Below, piece after piece: positions 1 through 7,828 of a DNA stretch of 53,826 bases. The stretch spans positions 1-53,826 of the forward strand of contig DXED01000033.1 of assembly GCA_019115145.1 (NCBI GenBank), given 5' to 3'. A program made the position numbers and the translations under genes. The first letter of the stretch is position 1. Each line of letters begins with the position of its first letter. Source of the stretch: Claveliimonas intestinigallinarum. GTDB taxonomy: Bacteria; Bacillota; Clostridia; Lachnospirales; Lachnospiraceae. Below the pieces are notes generated by a model. The model had not been told where the DNA came from, did not search any database, and saw only the letters and a program-made list of their open reading frames with translations.

Positions 1-87
1 ACGTACCGCTTAACTTTAGAGTTGATAAGTAGGGGATTTTTCTTGATAAAAACCGGAAGGATCATTGAAATGTTGATAACTACAATA

Positions 88-115
88 GAAAAGCCCCGGG
101 GTAAACCGGGGACTT
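88..115 (-). terminator. Rho-independent terminator of the HAD-pepM18 operon
   Basis: Read on the minus strand, AAG, one bulged T, then CCCCGG pairs with CCGGGGCTT across a loop of about six bases, and CTTTTCT follows. It lies about 40 bases past the stop of the M18 peptidase gene. Confidence 0.6.
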
Positions 116-130
116 TGTCTACAGTCTGAA

Positions 131-151
131 ATGCCTGGAAAAACCAGGCAT
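131..151 (-). terminator. Hairpin directly after the M18 peptidase stop
   Basis: ATGCCTGG and CCAGGCAT form a perfect 8-bp stem with a five-base loop, four bases past the stop codon. The trailing T-tract is poor, so it may be an mRNA-stabilising hairpin or the first of two tandem terminators, with the better one at 88-115. Confidence 0.45.
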
Positions 152-155
152 TTGA

Positions 156-1472
156 TCAGATGATGTCGTATGAGCCGTCGCCCAGGCACCGGATACCGCA
201 CCGGAAAAATTCCTCCATGGCCCGGATCATATTGTCTGTGTCCGAGGCTCCGGCCGTCTCGAAGGGAGAGTGCATGGCGAGCTGGGCCAGGCCGATGTCC
301 ACTGTGTTCAGGGCTACCTGGGCATTGGAAATGTTCCCCAGAGTGGAGCCTCCTGCCATGTCGGAGCGGTTCAGGAAGGTCTGGAAGGGAACTCCTGCCC
401 GGCGGCAGATAGTCTTGAAGAGGGCGGCGGAGACAGCGTCCGTTGTATACCGCTGGTTTCCGTTGTACTTGATCACAATGCCCTGGTTCATGGCCGGACG
501 GTTTACGGCGTCCGATCTCTCCGGCTGGTTGGGGTGCACCGCGTGGGCGTTGTCTGCCGACAGCATGAAGCTGGAGGAGAGCATGGCAAGATAGTCCTCC
601 TCCGTTTTTCCGAGACAAAGGCAGATCCGCCGGAGGGTGTCCTTGAGAAAGGTGGAGGCGGCGCCCTGCTTTGTGCCGCTGCCTACCTCCTCGTTGTCCA
701 GCACGCAGTGGACGGGGATAGAGGTGCTGCCGCTTTCCCTCTCCGTATTTAGAAAGGCGGTCAGGGAGGCGAAGACGCACTGCAGGTCATCCAGTCTGGG
801 AGCTGAGATGAACTCCCCTGCCGCGCCCCAGCAGATCCCCGGCATGCGGCAGTAGAGCAGCAGGTCATGGCCTGCGATCCGCTCCGGTACTGTCCCGGCA
901 GCCTCCGCTACGCAGCGGAGGAAGGTGTCCTTCCGGGCAATGTCTCCGTAGAGGGGCAGCATGTCCTTCTGGGGATCCGGCTTGAAGCCGGCGTTGGCCT
1001 CCTTGTTCATGTGGATGGCCAGGTTGGGGATGAGGAGGAGATCCCGGTCTATGTTCACAAGTCTTGTCCGAAGCCTCCCGTCCTCCTCCACAAGGATGCG
1101 CCCCGCCACGGAGAGCGGCCGGTCCAGCCAGGGAGCCATCAGCATGCCGCCGTACCGCTCCACATTCAGGCGGACGTAGAGCCCGGCTGAGGGAAGCTCC
1201 GGCATCTCCTTGATCTTGAAGGCAGGGGAGTCGCTGTGGCTGGCGATGATGTGGAAGCTGTCCGGGGATCCCTCCGGAACCCGGAAGGCGATGAGGGAGG
1301 AGAGATTGCGGGTGACAAAATATTTTCCTCCCGGAGCAAGTGCCCAGGGGCGGCTCTCCTCCAGCTGCATGTAGCCCTCTTTTTGCAGAGCGGCCTTCAT
1401 AGTATCCACCGTGTGGTAGCTGGTGGGAGAGAGCCGGATGAATGAAAAGAGATTGTTGATTGTTGTCTGCAA
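156..1472 (-). CDS. apeB: M18 family aminopeptidase
   Basis: Zinc-dependent cytosolic aminopeptidase of family M18 that removes N-terminal residues, often acidic ones, from peptides. The 438 residues match the family length. Visible motifs are the metal-binding ASHSD (His79), the LDDL block (Asp228), DNEEVGSGT (Glu261/Glu262) and SADNAHAVHP (Asp307). The start is a TTG codon: an AAGGAGG ribosome binding site lies nine bases upstream and no better ATG is available. That binding site overlaps the stop codon of the HAD gene upstream, so the two genes are almost certainly cotranscribed and translationally coupled. The family is certain; the exact peptide preference cannot be read from sequence. 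Confidence 0.93.
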   Translation of the reverse strand: MQTTINNLFSFIRLSPTSYHTVDTMKAALQKEGYMQLEESRPWALAPGGKYFVTRNLSSLIAFRVPEGSPDSFHIIASHSDSPAFKIKEMPELPSAGLYVRLNVERYGGMLMAPWLDRPLSVAGRILVEEDGRLRTRLVNIDRDLLLIPNLAIHMNKEANAGFKPDPQKDMLPLYGDIARKDTFLRCVAEAAGTVPERIAGHDLLLYCRMPGICWGAAGEFISAPRLDDLQCVFASLTAFLNTERESGSTSIPVHCVLDNEEVGSGTKQGAASTFLKDTLRRICLCLGKTEEDYLAMLSSSFMLSADNAHAVHPNQPERSDAVNRPAMNQGIVIKYNGNQRYTTDAVSAALFKTICRRAGVPFQTFLNRSDMAGGSTLGNISNAQVALNTVDIGLAQLAMHSPFETAGASDTDNMIRAMEEFFRCGIRCLGDGSYDII

Positions 1473-1486
1473 AGCCGCGCGCCTCC

Positions 1487-2200
1487 TTATCTCAGTTTTT
1501 CCAAATAGGAAATCAGATCCTCAAAGCCTCCCCGGGGATAGCCGGACAGATCCCGTCCCTCCTTGTTGATCAGGCAGTCCGTAAGAAGAAAGACCTTCAT
1601 TCCCAGTGTTTCCGTGATCATGTCCTCTGATACATCATTTCCCACCATCAGGCACTCCTGGGGACGCAGGCCACAGTGGGCGAGGATGTCCCTGTAGTAG
1701 TCCGGGTTGGGCTTGCAGTGGACGGAATTCTCATAGGTGGTGTAGTATTCGAAGTCCTCCGGCGAGACGCCGGCCCACCTCATCCGGCTCTCTGTGGCGA
1801 TGGAGGGAAAGAGGGGATTAGTGGCCAGGACCCTGCGAAGTCCCAGCTCCCGGCAGAGTGCCACGGAGCGGGCCGCCAGCGGATTGTGGCCGCACACCTG
1901 TCTGGCCTCCTGAAATTCTACCTCATAAAACTCCTGGAAGACGGGGATGTCCTTTAGGGCTTTCTCACCGTAGACGTTGCTGAAGAAGTCCCAGAACACC
2001 TCCTCGTTGGTGGCTCTGCCGTCGTTTTGTACCATGGCGGCGGTGCCGCCCCACACGGCCTTGATCAGGCCCTCCGGGTCGTAGCCTCTGGGGGCCATCT
2101 TTTCAGCCAGCCTTTTGAAATATGATTTTACAAACAGATCCTGATCCATGGGGAGCAAGGTCCCGTCCAGGTCAAATAAAACAGTCGTGATCTTTTCCAT
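1487..2200 (-). CDS. HAD-superfamily hydrolase (phosphatase-like)
   Basis: A 237-residue haloacid-dehalogenase-fold hydrolase. Motif I FDLDGTLL lies near the N-terminus (nucleophile and acid/base Asp), motif II has the Thr of LATNP, motif III the Lys of CKPNPDYY, and motif IV is GNDVSED. The helical insert between motifs I and II is a C1-type cap. The reading frame extends 40 codons further upstream, but the ATG at 2200 has a GAGGAG site at proper spacing and the upstream residues do not resemble the family, so the shorter start is used. It is the first gene of a minus-strand operon with the M18 peptidase. The substrate is unknown; a small phosphomonoester is likely. Confidence 0.88.
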   Translation of the reverse strand: MEKITTVLFDLDGTLLPMDQDLFVKSYFKRLAEKMAPRGYDPEGLIKAVWGGTAAMVQNDGRATNEEVFWDFFSNVYGEKALKDIPVFQEFYEVEFQEARQVCGHNPLAARSVALCRELGLRRVLATNPLFPSIATESRMRWAGVSPEDFEYYTTYENSVHCKPNPDYYRDILAHCGLRPQECLMVGNDVSEDMITETLGMKVFLLTDCLINKEGRDLSGYPRGGFEDLISYLEKLR

Positions 2201-2290
2201 ATGTATTCTCCTCGTCTCACAAAATGCGGGGCGGACGGGCGGCTGCCCTTTCCCGGGACTGTCCGCGTCCGGCCCCGCGGCAACAGATAA

Positions 2291-2320
2291 AGTATAGAAT
2301 GAAAAAACAGTGATTGTCAA
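2291..2320 (-). promoter_or_regulatory. Promoter for the HAD-pepM18 operon
   Basis: On the minus strand TTGACA (2315-2320), an 18-base spacer, then TATACT (2291-2296). The -35 hexamer shares five bases with the -35 of the opposing xpt promoter, so the two promoters probably compete for polymerase. Confidence 0.65.
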
Positions 2321-2342
2321 CTATGCCGTTTTCTCCTATAAT
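2314..2342 (+). promoter_or_regulatory. Promoter for xpt
   Basis: TTGTCA (2314-2319), exactly 17 bases, then consensus TATAAT (2337-2342), about 35 bases ahead of the xpt ATG. The leader is too short for a purine riboswitch. It faces, and overlaps in its -35, the promoter of the HAD-pepM18 operon. Confidence 0.8.
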
Positions 2343-2377
2343 AGATAGTAAAATCAAAAACAAAAGAGGAATTTGGT

Positions 2378-2962
2378 ATGAATTTTTTAGAGGAACGCAT
2401 TGTAAAGGATGGAATTATTACAGAAGGGAACGTGCTGAAGGTGGACAGCTTTTTAAATCATCAGATGGACATTGAGCTGTTTGACCAGATCGGGGCGGAG
2501 TTCAAGAGGAGATTTGAGGGCAAGCCCATCAACAAGATCCTCACCATTGAGGCCTCCGGCATAGGCATCGCCTGCGTGGCGGCCCAGCACTTCAAGGTGC
2601 CGGTGGTGTTCGCCAAGAAGACCCAGAGCATCAACCTGGAGGGAGAGATGTACGTGGCGGAGGTAGAGTCCTTTACCCACCGCTGCAAGAACCAGGTCAT
2701 CGTGTCCCAGAAATTCCTGAGTGAGGAGGATCACGTGCTGATCATCGATGATTTCCTGGCCAACGGCTGTGCTCTCCAGGGACTGATCCAAATCGTCCAG
2801 GCGGCGGGTGCCACCGTGGAGGGAATTGGAATTGTCATCGAGAAAGGCTTCCAGGCAGGAGGCAGCATTATAAGAAATCTGGGATATCAGCTTGAGTCCC
2901 TGGCCATTGTGGACGCCATGGATGAGAAGACCGGAACCTTTGTATTCCGGGAACAGAAATAG
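2378..2962 (+). CDS. xpt: Xanthine phosphoribosyltransferase
   Basis: Salvage enzyme that converts xanthine and PRPP to XMP in the cytosol. The 194 residues match the Xpt length and align over their whole span with the N-terminal MxxLxxRI(V)KDGxI start typical of Xpt. The PRPP-binding loop VLIIDDFLANG is visible at about residues 121-131, and the xanthine-specific region (AKKTQSINL) lies ahead of it. A GAGGAATTTGGT leader provides the ribosome binding site. The gene has its own strong promoter. The ABC-class ATPase gene starts 30 bases downstream and may be cotranscribed. Unusually for Firmicutes, no guanine riboswitch precedes it. Confidence 0.95.
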   Translation: MNFLEERIVKDGIITEGNVLKVDSFLNHQMDIELFDQIGAEFKRRFEGKPINKILTIEASGIGIACVAAQHFKVPVVFAKKTQSINLEGEMYVAEVESFTHRCKNQVIVSQKFLSEEDHVLIIDDFLANGCALQGLIQIVQAAGATVEGIGIVIEKGFQAGGSIIRNLGYQLESLAIVDAMDEKTGTFVFREQK

Positions 2963-2991
2963 GAATAGACGAAAAGGAGCAAAGACAGAAT

Positions 2992-4713
2992 ATGAACACA
3001 TCAGTGCAGCTGGAACAGCAGCTTATGAGCATACACAGGAAAAGCTATCCGGCATACAAGAGCCTGGCCGGGAGCTGGCAGTTCCCCGGCTTTATCCTCC
3101 ACATCGACCACGTGCAGGGAGATCCCTTTGCGGCGCCCTCCAAGGTGAGCGTGGAGGTGTCCCAGAAGACGGCGGCCTTCCCGGAGGAGCTTTTTGACAG
3201 AAAGGACAAGAGGATTGCCCTGCAGGATCATCTTACAAGGGAGTTCTCCCGGCAGATCGGCGAGTACATGTTCCAGGCGAAGGGCTCCGGCAAGAGCGGT
3301 CTTATCAGCATCAGCCGCTGCGGCCAGGAGGTGCTGGAGCGGACAGCCCTGGAGATGAACGGAAAGCGGATCCTGGTGCGCTTTGAGGTGGGATTTCCCG
3401 CAAACGGCCGGACCATCAACGCTCCGGAGCTGAAGAAGATCCTGTTTGACTACGTGCCCCAATGTGTGAAGAGAGCCCTGTATTACAAAAATCTCAATCC
3501 GAAGGTGCTCCGGGAGGTGGCGGACCTGGCGGAGGACCAGACCTTTATCCGGGAGGAGCTAAGAAAGAGAGGCCTGGCCGCCTTTGTGGCCAACGGCTCT
3601 GTCCTGCCCCGGCAGAGCGGCGTCTCAGACAAGCCCATGAAAGGGGCGGTGGTGTTTGAGAGCCCGAAGAGCATGGAGGTGGAGCTTTCCCTTCCCCATA
3701 AGGGTGCGCTGAAGGGGATGGCGGTGCCAAAAGGCATCACCCTCATTGTGGGCGGCGGCTATCACGGCAAATCCACTCTCCTGAAGGCGCTGGAGCTGGG
3801 CGTGTACAACCATATCAGGGGGGACGGAAGAGAGTACGTCATCACAGACGACACGGCTATGAAGATCCGGGCGGAGGACGGAAGGGCGGTGGCCCATGTG
3901 GACATCTCGCCTTTTATCAACCATCTCCCCAACGGGAAGGACACGGTGGACTTCTCCACAGAGGATGCCAGCGGTTCCACCTCCCAGGCGGCCAATGTGG
4001 TGGAGGCTGTGGAGGCGGGAGCAGGCGTGCTCCTCATCGACGAGGACACCTCGGCCACAAACTTTATGGTGCGGGACGCCCTCATGCAGTCCGTCATCGC
4101 CAGAGAGCAGGAGCCCATCACCCCCTTTATCGAGCAGGCCAGGAAGCTCTACGAGGAGAAGGATATCTCTGTCATCCTTGTGGCGGGCAGCTCGGGAGCC
4201 TACTTCTACATCGCGGACAAGATCATCCAGATGGACACCTACCGGGCATACGACATCACGGATCAGGTGAAGGATATATGCAGCCGGAATAAAGAGGAGA
4301 TGGATTTTGTGACAGCCCACAGGAAGGAGTCCGAGGGTATCGCCAGATGGGGTGTCATGTCCCGCCATCCCCGCCTTGGAAAGATCGACAAAAAGCACGG
4401 CCAGATCAAGGTAAAGCAGTATGGAAAGGACAGCTTCTCCATCGGAAAGGACACGGTGGAGCTCAAGTATGTGGAGCAGATCACGGACAGCGAGCAGACC
4501 ACTACGCTCAGCTATGTGCTGAAAAATGTCATCGAGGAGATGGAGACAAAAAAGAACGCCAGCCTGGAGGAGCTGGCGGAGAAAATCTGGAGAGAGATAG
4601 AAGGCAGGGGACTTTCCTGCCTGGTGAAGGGCTCGTACATCCCTTCCTCCCTTGCTATGGCGAGGAAGCAGGAGATCTATGCGTGTCTGAACCGTTATAG
4701 AGGGTTCCGCTAG
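2992..4713 (+). CDS. ABC-class ATPase (PF09818 type)
   Basis: A 573-residue soluble protein of the 'predicted ATPase of the ABC class' family. The N-terminal 240 residues form the family-specific domain. A Walker A GGGYHGKST lies near residue 255 and a Walker B VLLIDEDTSATNF near 345; Glu-Asp-Thr replaces the usual Glu-Pro-Thr after the acidic pair. A switch-like VAGSSGAYF follows. There is no transmembrane segment and no canonical LSGGQ, so it is not a transporter ATPase. The biochemical role is unsettled; a eukaryotic relative belongs to a mitochondrial RNA-editing complex, so a nucleic-acid role is possible. Its last 59 bases overlap the 3' end of the convergent kinase gene. Confidence 0.85.
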   Translation: MNTSVQLEQQLMSIHRKSYPAYKSLAGSWQFPGFILHIDHVQGDPFAAPSKVSVEVSQKTAAFPEELFDRKDKRIALQDHLTREFSRQIGEYMFQAKGSGKSGLISISRCGQEVLERTALEMNGKRILVRFEVGFPANGRTINAPELKKILFDYVPQCVKRALYYKNLNPKVLREVADLAEDQTFIREELRKRGLAAFVANGSVLPRQSGVSDKPMKGAVVFESPKSMEVELSLPHKGALKGMAVPKGITLIVGGGYHGKSTLLKALELGVYNHIRGDGREYVITDDTAMKIRAEDGRAVAHVDISPFINHLPNGKDTVDFSTEDASGSTSQAANVVEAVEAGAGVLLIDEDTSATNFMVRDALMQSVIAREQEPITPFIEQARKLYEEKDISVILVAGSSGAYFYIADKIIQMDTYRAYDITDQVKDICSRNKEEMDFVTAHRKESEGIARWGVMSRHPRLGKIDKKHGQIKVKQYGKDSFSIGKDTVELKYVEQITDSEQTTTLSYVLKNVIEEMETKKNASLEELAEKIWREIEGRGLSCLVKGSYIPSSLAMARKQEIYACLNRYRGFR

Positions 4714-5560
4714 GAGCCAGCATGGACAGGTACTTTTCGTAATTGACGCCGTCATTGCGAGGTACCTGTTCTTTTATGGAGTCAGCCATGGCCAGGCTGA
4801 TGAATTTCCCGGCCAGCCGGACCGTGTCCTCCACAGAGTCCCCTCTTGCCATGCCAGCCGCGATGCAGGCGGCAAAGAGGTCCCCGGTGCCGGAGTAGCT
4901 GCCCCCGATGAGGGGGAAGGGGAGCAGGGTGTGACCGCCAGCGGTCACGGTCAGGTTGCCCATCATGGGGACGCCGTCCCCGTCCGTGTAGCGGATGCCA
5001 GTGACGAGCACCTCCCGGAGCCTCTCGTGGAGGAGAGAGCGGGCCAGCTCACTGATTACCTCCATGAGGAGAGAGATATTTTTGATGGATCCCAGCTCCT
5101 CATAGTCGGCTCCTGTGAGGAGGCACAGCTCAGTCAGGTTTGGGGTGATGATGTCCGCCCTTTTGCACAGCTCCTGCATTTTCTTCAGGAGCCCTTCCGT
5201 GAAGAGGCCGTGGGGCTTTCCGTCCCCGCCCAGGACCGGATCCACCAGGAGAAAGGTGTCTTCATTCAGGAAACTGTCCAGAAACATCTGGATCTGCTTC
5301 ACCTGTCTTTCATCTGCCAGAAAGCCGGTGCAGATGCCGTCGAAGCGGACCCCCATCTTTTCCCACTCGGAGCGGATGAGAGGCATCTTGTCTGTATAGC
5401 TGTCAAAGTAGTAGTGGGGATATCCGGTCTGCCCGCTTAAGATGGCTGTGGGCAGGGGACAGGGCTGCACTCCCATGACAGAGATGACGGAAATAGCGGC
5501 TGTGAGAGAGCATCGCCCAAATCCGGAGAGGTCGTTGATAACGGCTATTTTTTTTGTCAT
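4655..5560 (-). CDS. pdxY: Pyridoxal/pyridoxamine kinase (PdxY-like)
   Basis: PfkB/ribokinase-fold kinase that phosphorylates pyridoxal or pyridoxamine to the B6 cofactor forms. The 301 residues carry the N-terminal INDLSGFGRCSLTAAI block, GQTGYPHYYFDSYT near the substrate site, LVDPVLGGDGKPHG, the TPNLTEL segment, and GSYSGTGDLFAACIA with the catalytic GTGD motif. The start ATG follows AAGGACTGAAGAAA. Its 3' end overlaps the convergent ABC-class ATPase gene by 59 bases, and the C-terminal tail in that overlap has no recognisable conservation. It has its own promoter (5614-5643). PdxY versus a combined PdxK/ThiD-type specificity cannot be separated by eye. Confidence 0.87.
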   Translation of the reverse strand: MTKKIAVINDLSGFGRCSLTAAISVISVMGVQPCPLPTAILSGQTGYPHYYFDSYTDKMPLIRSEWEKMGVRFDGICTGFLADERQVKQIQMFLDSFLNEDTFLLVDPVLGGDGKPHGLFTEGLLKKMQELCKRADIITPNLTELCLLTGADYEELGSIKNISLLMEVISELARSLLHERLREVLVTGIRYTDGDGVPMMGNLTVTAGGHTLLPFPLIGGSYSGTGDLFAACIAAGMARGDSVEDTVRLAGKFISLAMADSIKEQVPRNDGVNYEKYLSMLAPSGTLYNGSDTHRSPASSP

Positions 5561-5613
5561 TTTCTTCAGTCCTTTTCATTTGATGTAGAATGACTCTCGT
5601 GTCAATTCATTCT

Positions 5614-5643
5614 ATTGTATACCAGGGGAAGAGGGCAAGTCAA
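5614..5643 (-). promoter_or_regulatory. Promoter for the pyridoxal kinase gene
   Basis: On the minus strand TTGACT (5638-5643), then TATACAAT (5614-5621), with a spacer of 16 to 18 bases depending on which -10 register is used. It lies about 55 bases from the kinase start codon. Confidence 0.6.
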
Positions 5644-5662
5644 ACAAAAGGGCATAAAAAGA

Positions 5663-5720
5663 CCAGAGTGAAAACACTCTGGCCGGAGGGGGAAATTATG
5701 AAAAAGAAAATTGAATAAAG
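5663..5720. other. Hairpin and six-codon ORF in the gap before tRNA-Arg
   Basis: CCAGAGTG-AAAA-CACTCTGG is a perfect 8-bp stem (5663-5682). Read on the minus strand it is followed by TCTTTTT and would work as a terminator. On the plus strand it is followed by GGAGGGGGAAATT and an ATG that opens a six-codon frame (MKKKIE, stop). About 120 AT-rich bases follow up to the tRNA terminator, with no longer gene. It may be a terminator only, or a small conserved leader/RNA; the evidence is thin. Confidence 0.35.
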
Positions 5721-5840
5721 GTTTCATTCCTTTGTTCGATTATTACTATACCGGGAAAATGTGATGAAAATGTGACTGCGATATTAAATAAATGTGAAAT
5801 GAAAATGAAGGTTTTCTGATGAAAAGCATCCGACAGGAAC

Positions 5841-5869
5841 AAAAAAACGGGCTCCATCCCGGAACCCGT
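5841..5869 (-). terminator. tRNA-Arg terminator
   Basis: On the minus strand ACGGGTTCC, a five-base loop, GGAGCCCGT (9 bp with one wobble), then seven T. It starts nine bases past the 3' end of the tRNA gene. Confidence 0.85.
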
Positions 5870-5877
5870 CTCCAAAG

Positions 5878-5951
5878 CGTGGGCAAGAGGATTCGAACCC
5901 CCGACCTTCTGGTCCGTAGCCAGACGCTCTATCCAGCTGAGCTATGCCCAC
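5878..5951 (-). tRNA. tRNA-Arg (anticodon ACG)
   Basis: A full cloverleaf reads on the minus strand: acceptor GTGGGCA/TGCCCAC, D arm around AGCTCAGCTGGATAGAGC, anticodon stem TCTGG/CCAGA with loop CTACGGA giving ACG (inosine-modified, reads CGN), and T arm with GGTTCGAAT (two G-U pairs in the T stem). The 3' CCA is not encoded. It has its own promoter (5981-6009) and terminator (5841-5869), so it is an independent unit. Confidence 0.96.
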
Positions 5952-5980
5952 ATTGCTGCGTATCTCTCACAGCAAAAATT

Positions 5981-6009
5981 ATTATATTATACTTTGGCAG
6001 GCCTGTCAA
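5981..6009 (-). promoter_or_regulatory. Promoter for tRNA-Arg
   Basis: On the minus strand TTGACA (6004-6009), 17 bases, TATAAT (5981-5986): a perfect consensus promoter, as expected for a stable RNA gene. A second TATAAT overlaps at 5986-5991 but sits too close to the -35. A 10-base direct copy, TTGGCAGGCC, occurs at the -35 region (5994-6003) and about 30 bases upstream. Confidence 0.85.
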
Positions 6010-6058
6010 GAAAAAAATGAAAAAACTTGGCAGGCCGTCGAAAGAAAAGGGGGAAGGC

Positions 6059-7828
6059 CTAGCTGTCCGCCGCAAACTGGCTGTAGTACAGGTCCGCGTA
6101 GAAGCCCTTCTTTGCCAGAAGCTCCTGGTGCGTCCCCTGCTCGATGATGTGCCCCTGGTTCATGACAAGGATCACGTCTGCCGTCTGGATGGTGGAGAGG
6201 CGGTGTGCTACCACAAAGCTGGTGCGCCCCTTCATCAGCGTCTCAAAGGCCCGCTGGATGCGGATCTCCGTCATGGTGTCGATGGAGGAGGTGGCCTCGT
6301 CCAGGATCAGCATGGGGGGCAGGCAGAGCATGATCCTGGCGATGCACAGGAGCTGCTTCTGTCCCTGGGACAGGTTGCCGCCGCCCTCGGAGATGATGGT
6401 GTCATACCCCTCCGGCATACGCATGATAAAGCTGTGGGCGTGCGCCTTTTTGGCTGCCTCAATGATCTCCTCCTCTGTGGCGTCAGGCCGGCCGTAGGCG
6501 ATGTTGTCCCGGATGGAGGCGGATTTCAGCCAGGTCTCCTGGAGGACCATGCCGTAGCTGGTGCGCAGGGAGTGGCGGGTGATCTGACGTATGTCGTGTC
6601 CGTCCACCTGGATGGAGCCCTTCTGTACATCGTAGAACCGCATGAGCAGGTTGATGAGGGTGGTCTTGCCGCAGCCCGTGGGTCCCACGATAGCGATCCG
6701 CTGCCCCGGTTCTACGGACAGGTTCAGCCCCTGGATGAGAGGCACCTGGGGCGTGTAGGAGAAGTCCACATCCTGCAGGAGAATGCGCCCCTCCGGCTCG
6801 GTAAGGACAATGGCGTCCGCAGGCTCAGCCGGTGCAGACGGCTCGTCTATGAGCTCAAACACCCGGGCGGCGGAGGCGATGGAATTCTGGAACTCGGTCA
6901 GCACGCTGGTGATGTCATTAAAAGGCTTTGTGTATTGGTTTGTGTAGCTCAGGAAGCTGGAGAGCTGTCCCACGGTCAGCATGCCGCCTATGACAGAAAA
7001 GCACCCTGCAATGGCCACGCCCGCGTAGATGGCCGAGTACATGAAGCGGGTGGCGGGGTTGGTGATGGAGGAGAAGAAGGTGGCCTTCAGAGAGTACTCG
7101 GAGAGCCTTCTGTTGATCTCGTCAAACTCCTCATTTGCCTCGTCCTGATAGCCGAAGGCCTGGACCACCTTGATGCCGCCCAGCATCTCGTTTGTAAAGC
7201 CTGTCAGCTCCCCCCGGGTCTCGGACTGTTTTTTGAACATGGTGAAGGACTTCCTGGAGATGAAATTGGCTACCAGGAAGGACATGGGGCTTAAAACCAC
7301 CACGATCAGGGTGATCCAGGGGTTAATGCCCAGCATGAAAAGGATGGTTCCCACAATGGTGGCCACCCCTGTAAAGAGCTGGGTGAAGCCCAGAAGCAGT
7401 CCGTCGGAGAACTGGTCGATATCCGTGATGACACGGCTTAACAGATCCCCTGAGGAGTGCCGGTCCACATAGGACAGGGGCAGCTCCTGGAGATGGCCAA
7501 AAGCCTGGGTCCGAAGATCCCGGACGATACGGTAGGTGATTTTGTTGTTGATATGGTTCATGATCCACTGGGCCGCCGCGGTAATGGCGATGGAGATGAG
7601 AATCCCCGTGATCACGGCCATGAGCCCTTTGAAATCCACCTGTCCTTCTCCCACGATGCAGTCCACGCCCCGCCCGGTCAGAATGGGGATGTAGAGTGTC
7701 AGCCCCACGGTCAGAGCTGAGAGAAGGAGGGAGAGGATGACGAGAGCTGTGTAGGGCCGGATATAGAGGAGGATCCGTTTCAGCGTCTTCTGGCTGTCCA
7801 CTTTTTTTTCTGTTTTTTCTTTATGCAT
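6059..7828 (-). CDS. Heterodimeric ABC exporter, catalytically complete subunit
   Basis: A 589-residue ABC half-transporter: an N-terminal six-helix type I exporter domain (about residues 20-310) and a C-terminal nucleotide-binding domain. Walker A is GPTGCGKTT, the Q-loop lies in MVLQETWL, the signature is LSQGQ (degenerate from LSGGQ), Walker B is MLILDEATSSID with the catalytic Glu, and the H-loop is VVAHRLS. With its partner it should form a multidrug or peptide exporter of the LmrCD/BmrCD/TmrAB kind. The start at 7828 is chosen for AAAGGAGG upstream; the frame is open 39 codons further but those lie inside the partner gene. It overlaps the partner's stop by eight bases. The substrate is unknown. 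Confidence 0.92.
   Translation of the reverse strand: MHKEKTEKKVDSQKTLKRILLYIRPYTALVILSLLLSALTVGLTLYIPILTGRGVDCIVGEGQVDFKGLMAVITGILISIAITAAAQWIMNHINNKITYRIVRDLRTQAFGHLQELPLSYVDRHSSGDLLSRVITDIDQFSDGLLLGFTQLFTGVATIVGTILFMLGINPWITLIVVVLSPMSFLVANFISRKSFTMFKKQSETRGELTGFTNEMLGGIKVVQAFGYQDEANEEFDEINRRLSEYSLKATFFSSITNPATRFMYSAIYAGVAIAGCFSVIGGMLTVGQLSSFLSYTNQYTKPFNDITSVLTEFQNSIASAARVFELIDEPSAPAEPADAIVLTEPEGRILLQDVDFSYTPQVPLIQGLNLSVEPGQRIAIVGPTGCGKTTLINLLMRFYDVQKGSIQVDGHDIRQITRHSLRTSYGMVLQETWLKSASIRDNIAYGRPDATEEEIIEAAKKAHAHSFIMRMPEGYDTIISEGGGNLSQGQKQLLCIARIMLCLPPMLILDEATSSIDTMTEIRIQRAFETLMKGRTSFVVAHRLSTIQTADVILVMNQGHIIEQGTHQELLAKKGFYADLYYSQFAADS

Noticed and set aside
2343..2377. Purine riboswitch upstream of xpt
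   Set aside because: The leader from promoter to start codon is only about 35 bases, too short for the aptamer, and none of its conserved segments are present.
5819..7294. 491-codon plus-strand ORF
   Set aside because: It is antisense to the ABC exporter gene and runs across tRNA-Arg and its terminator; it has no ribosome binding site and its translation shows no protein-like pattern.
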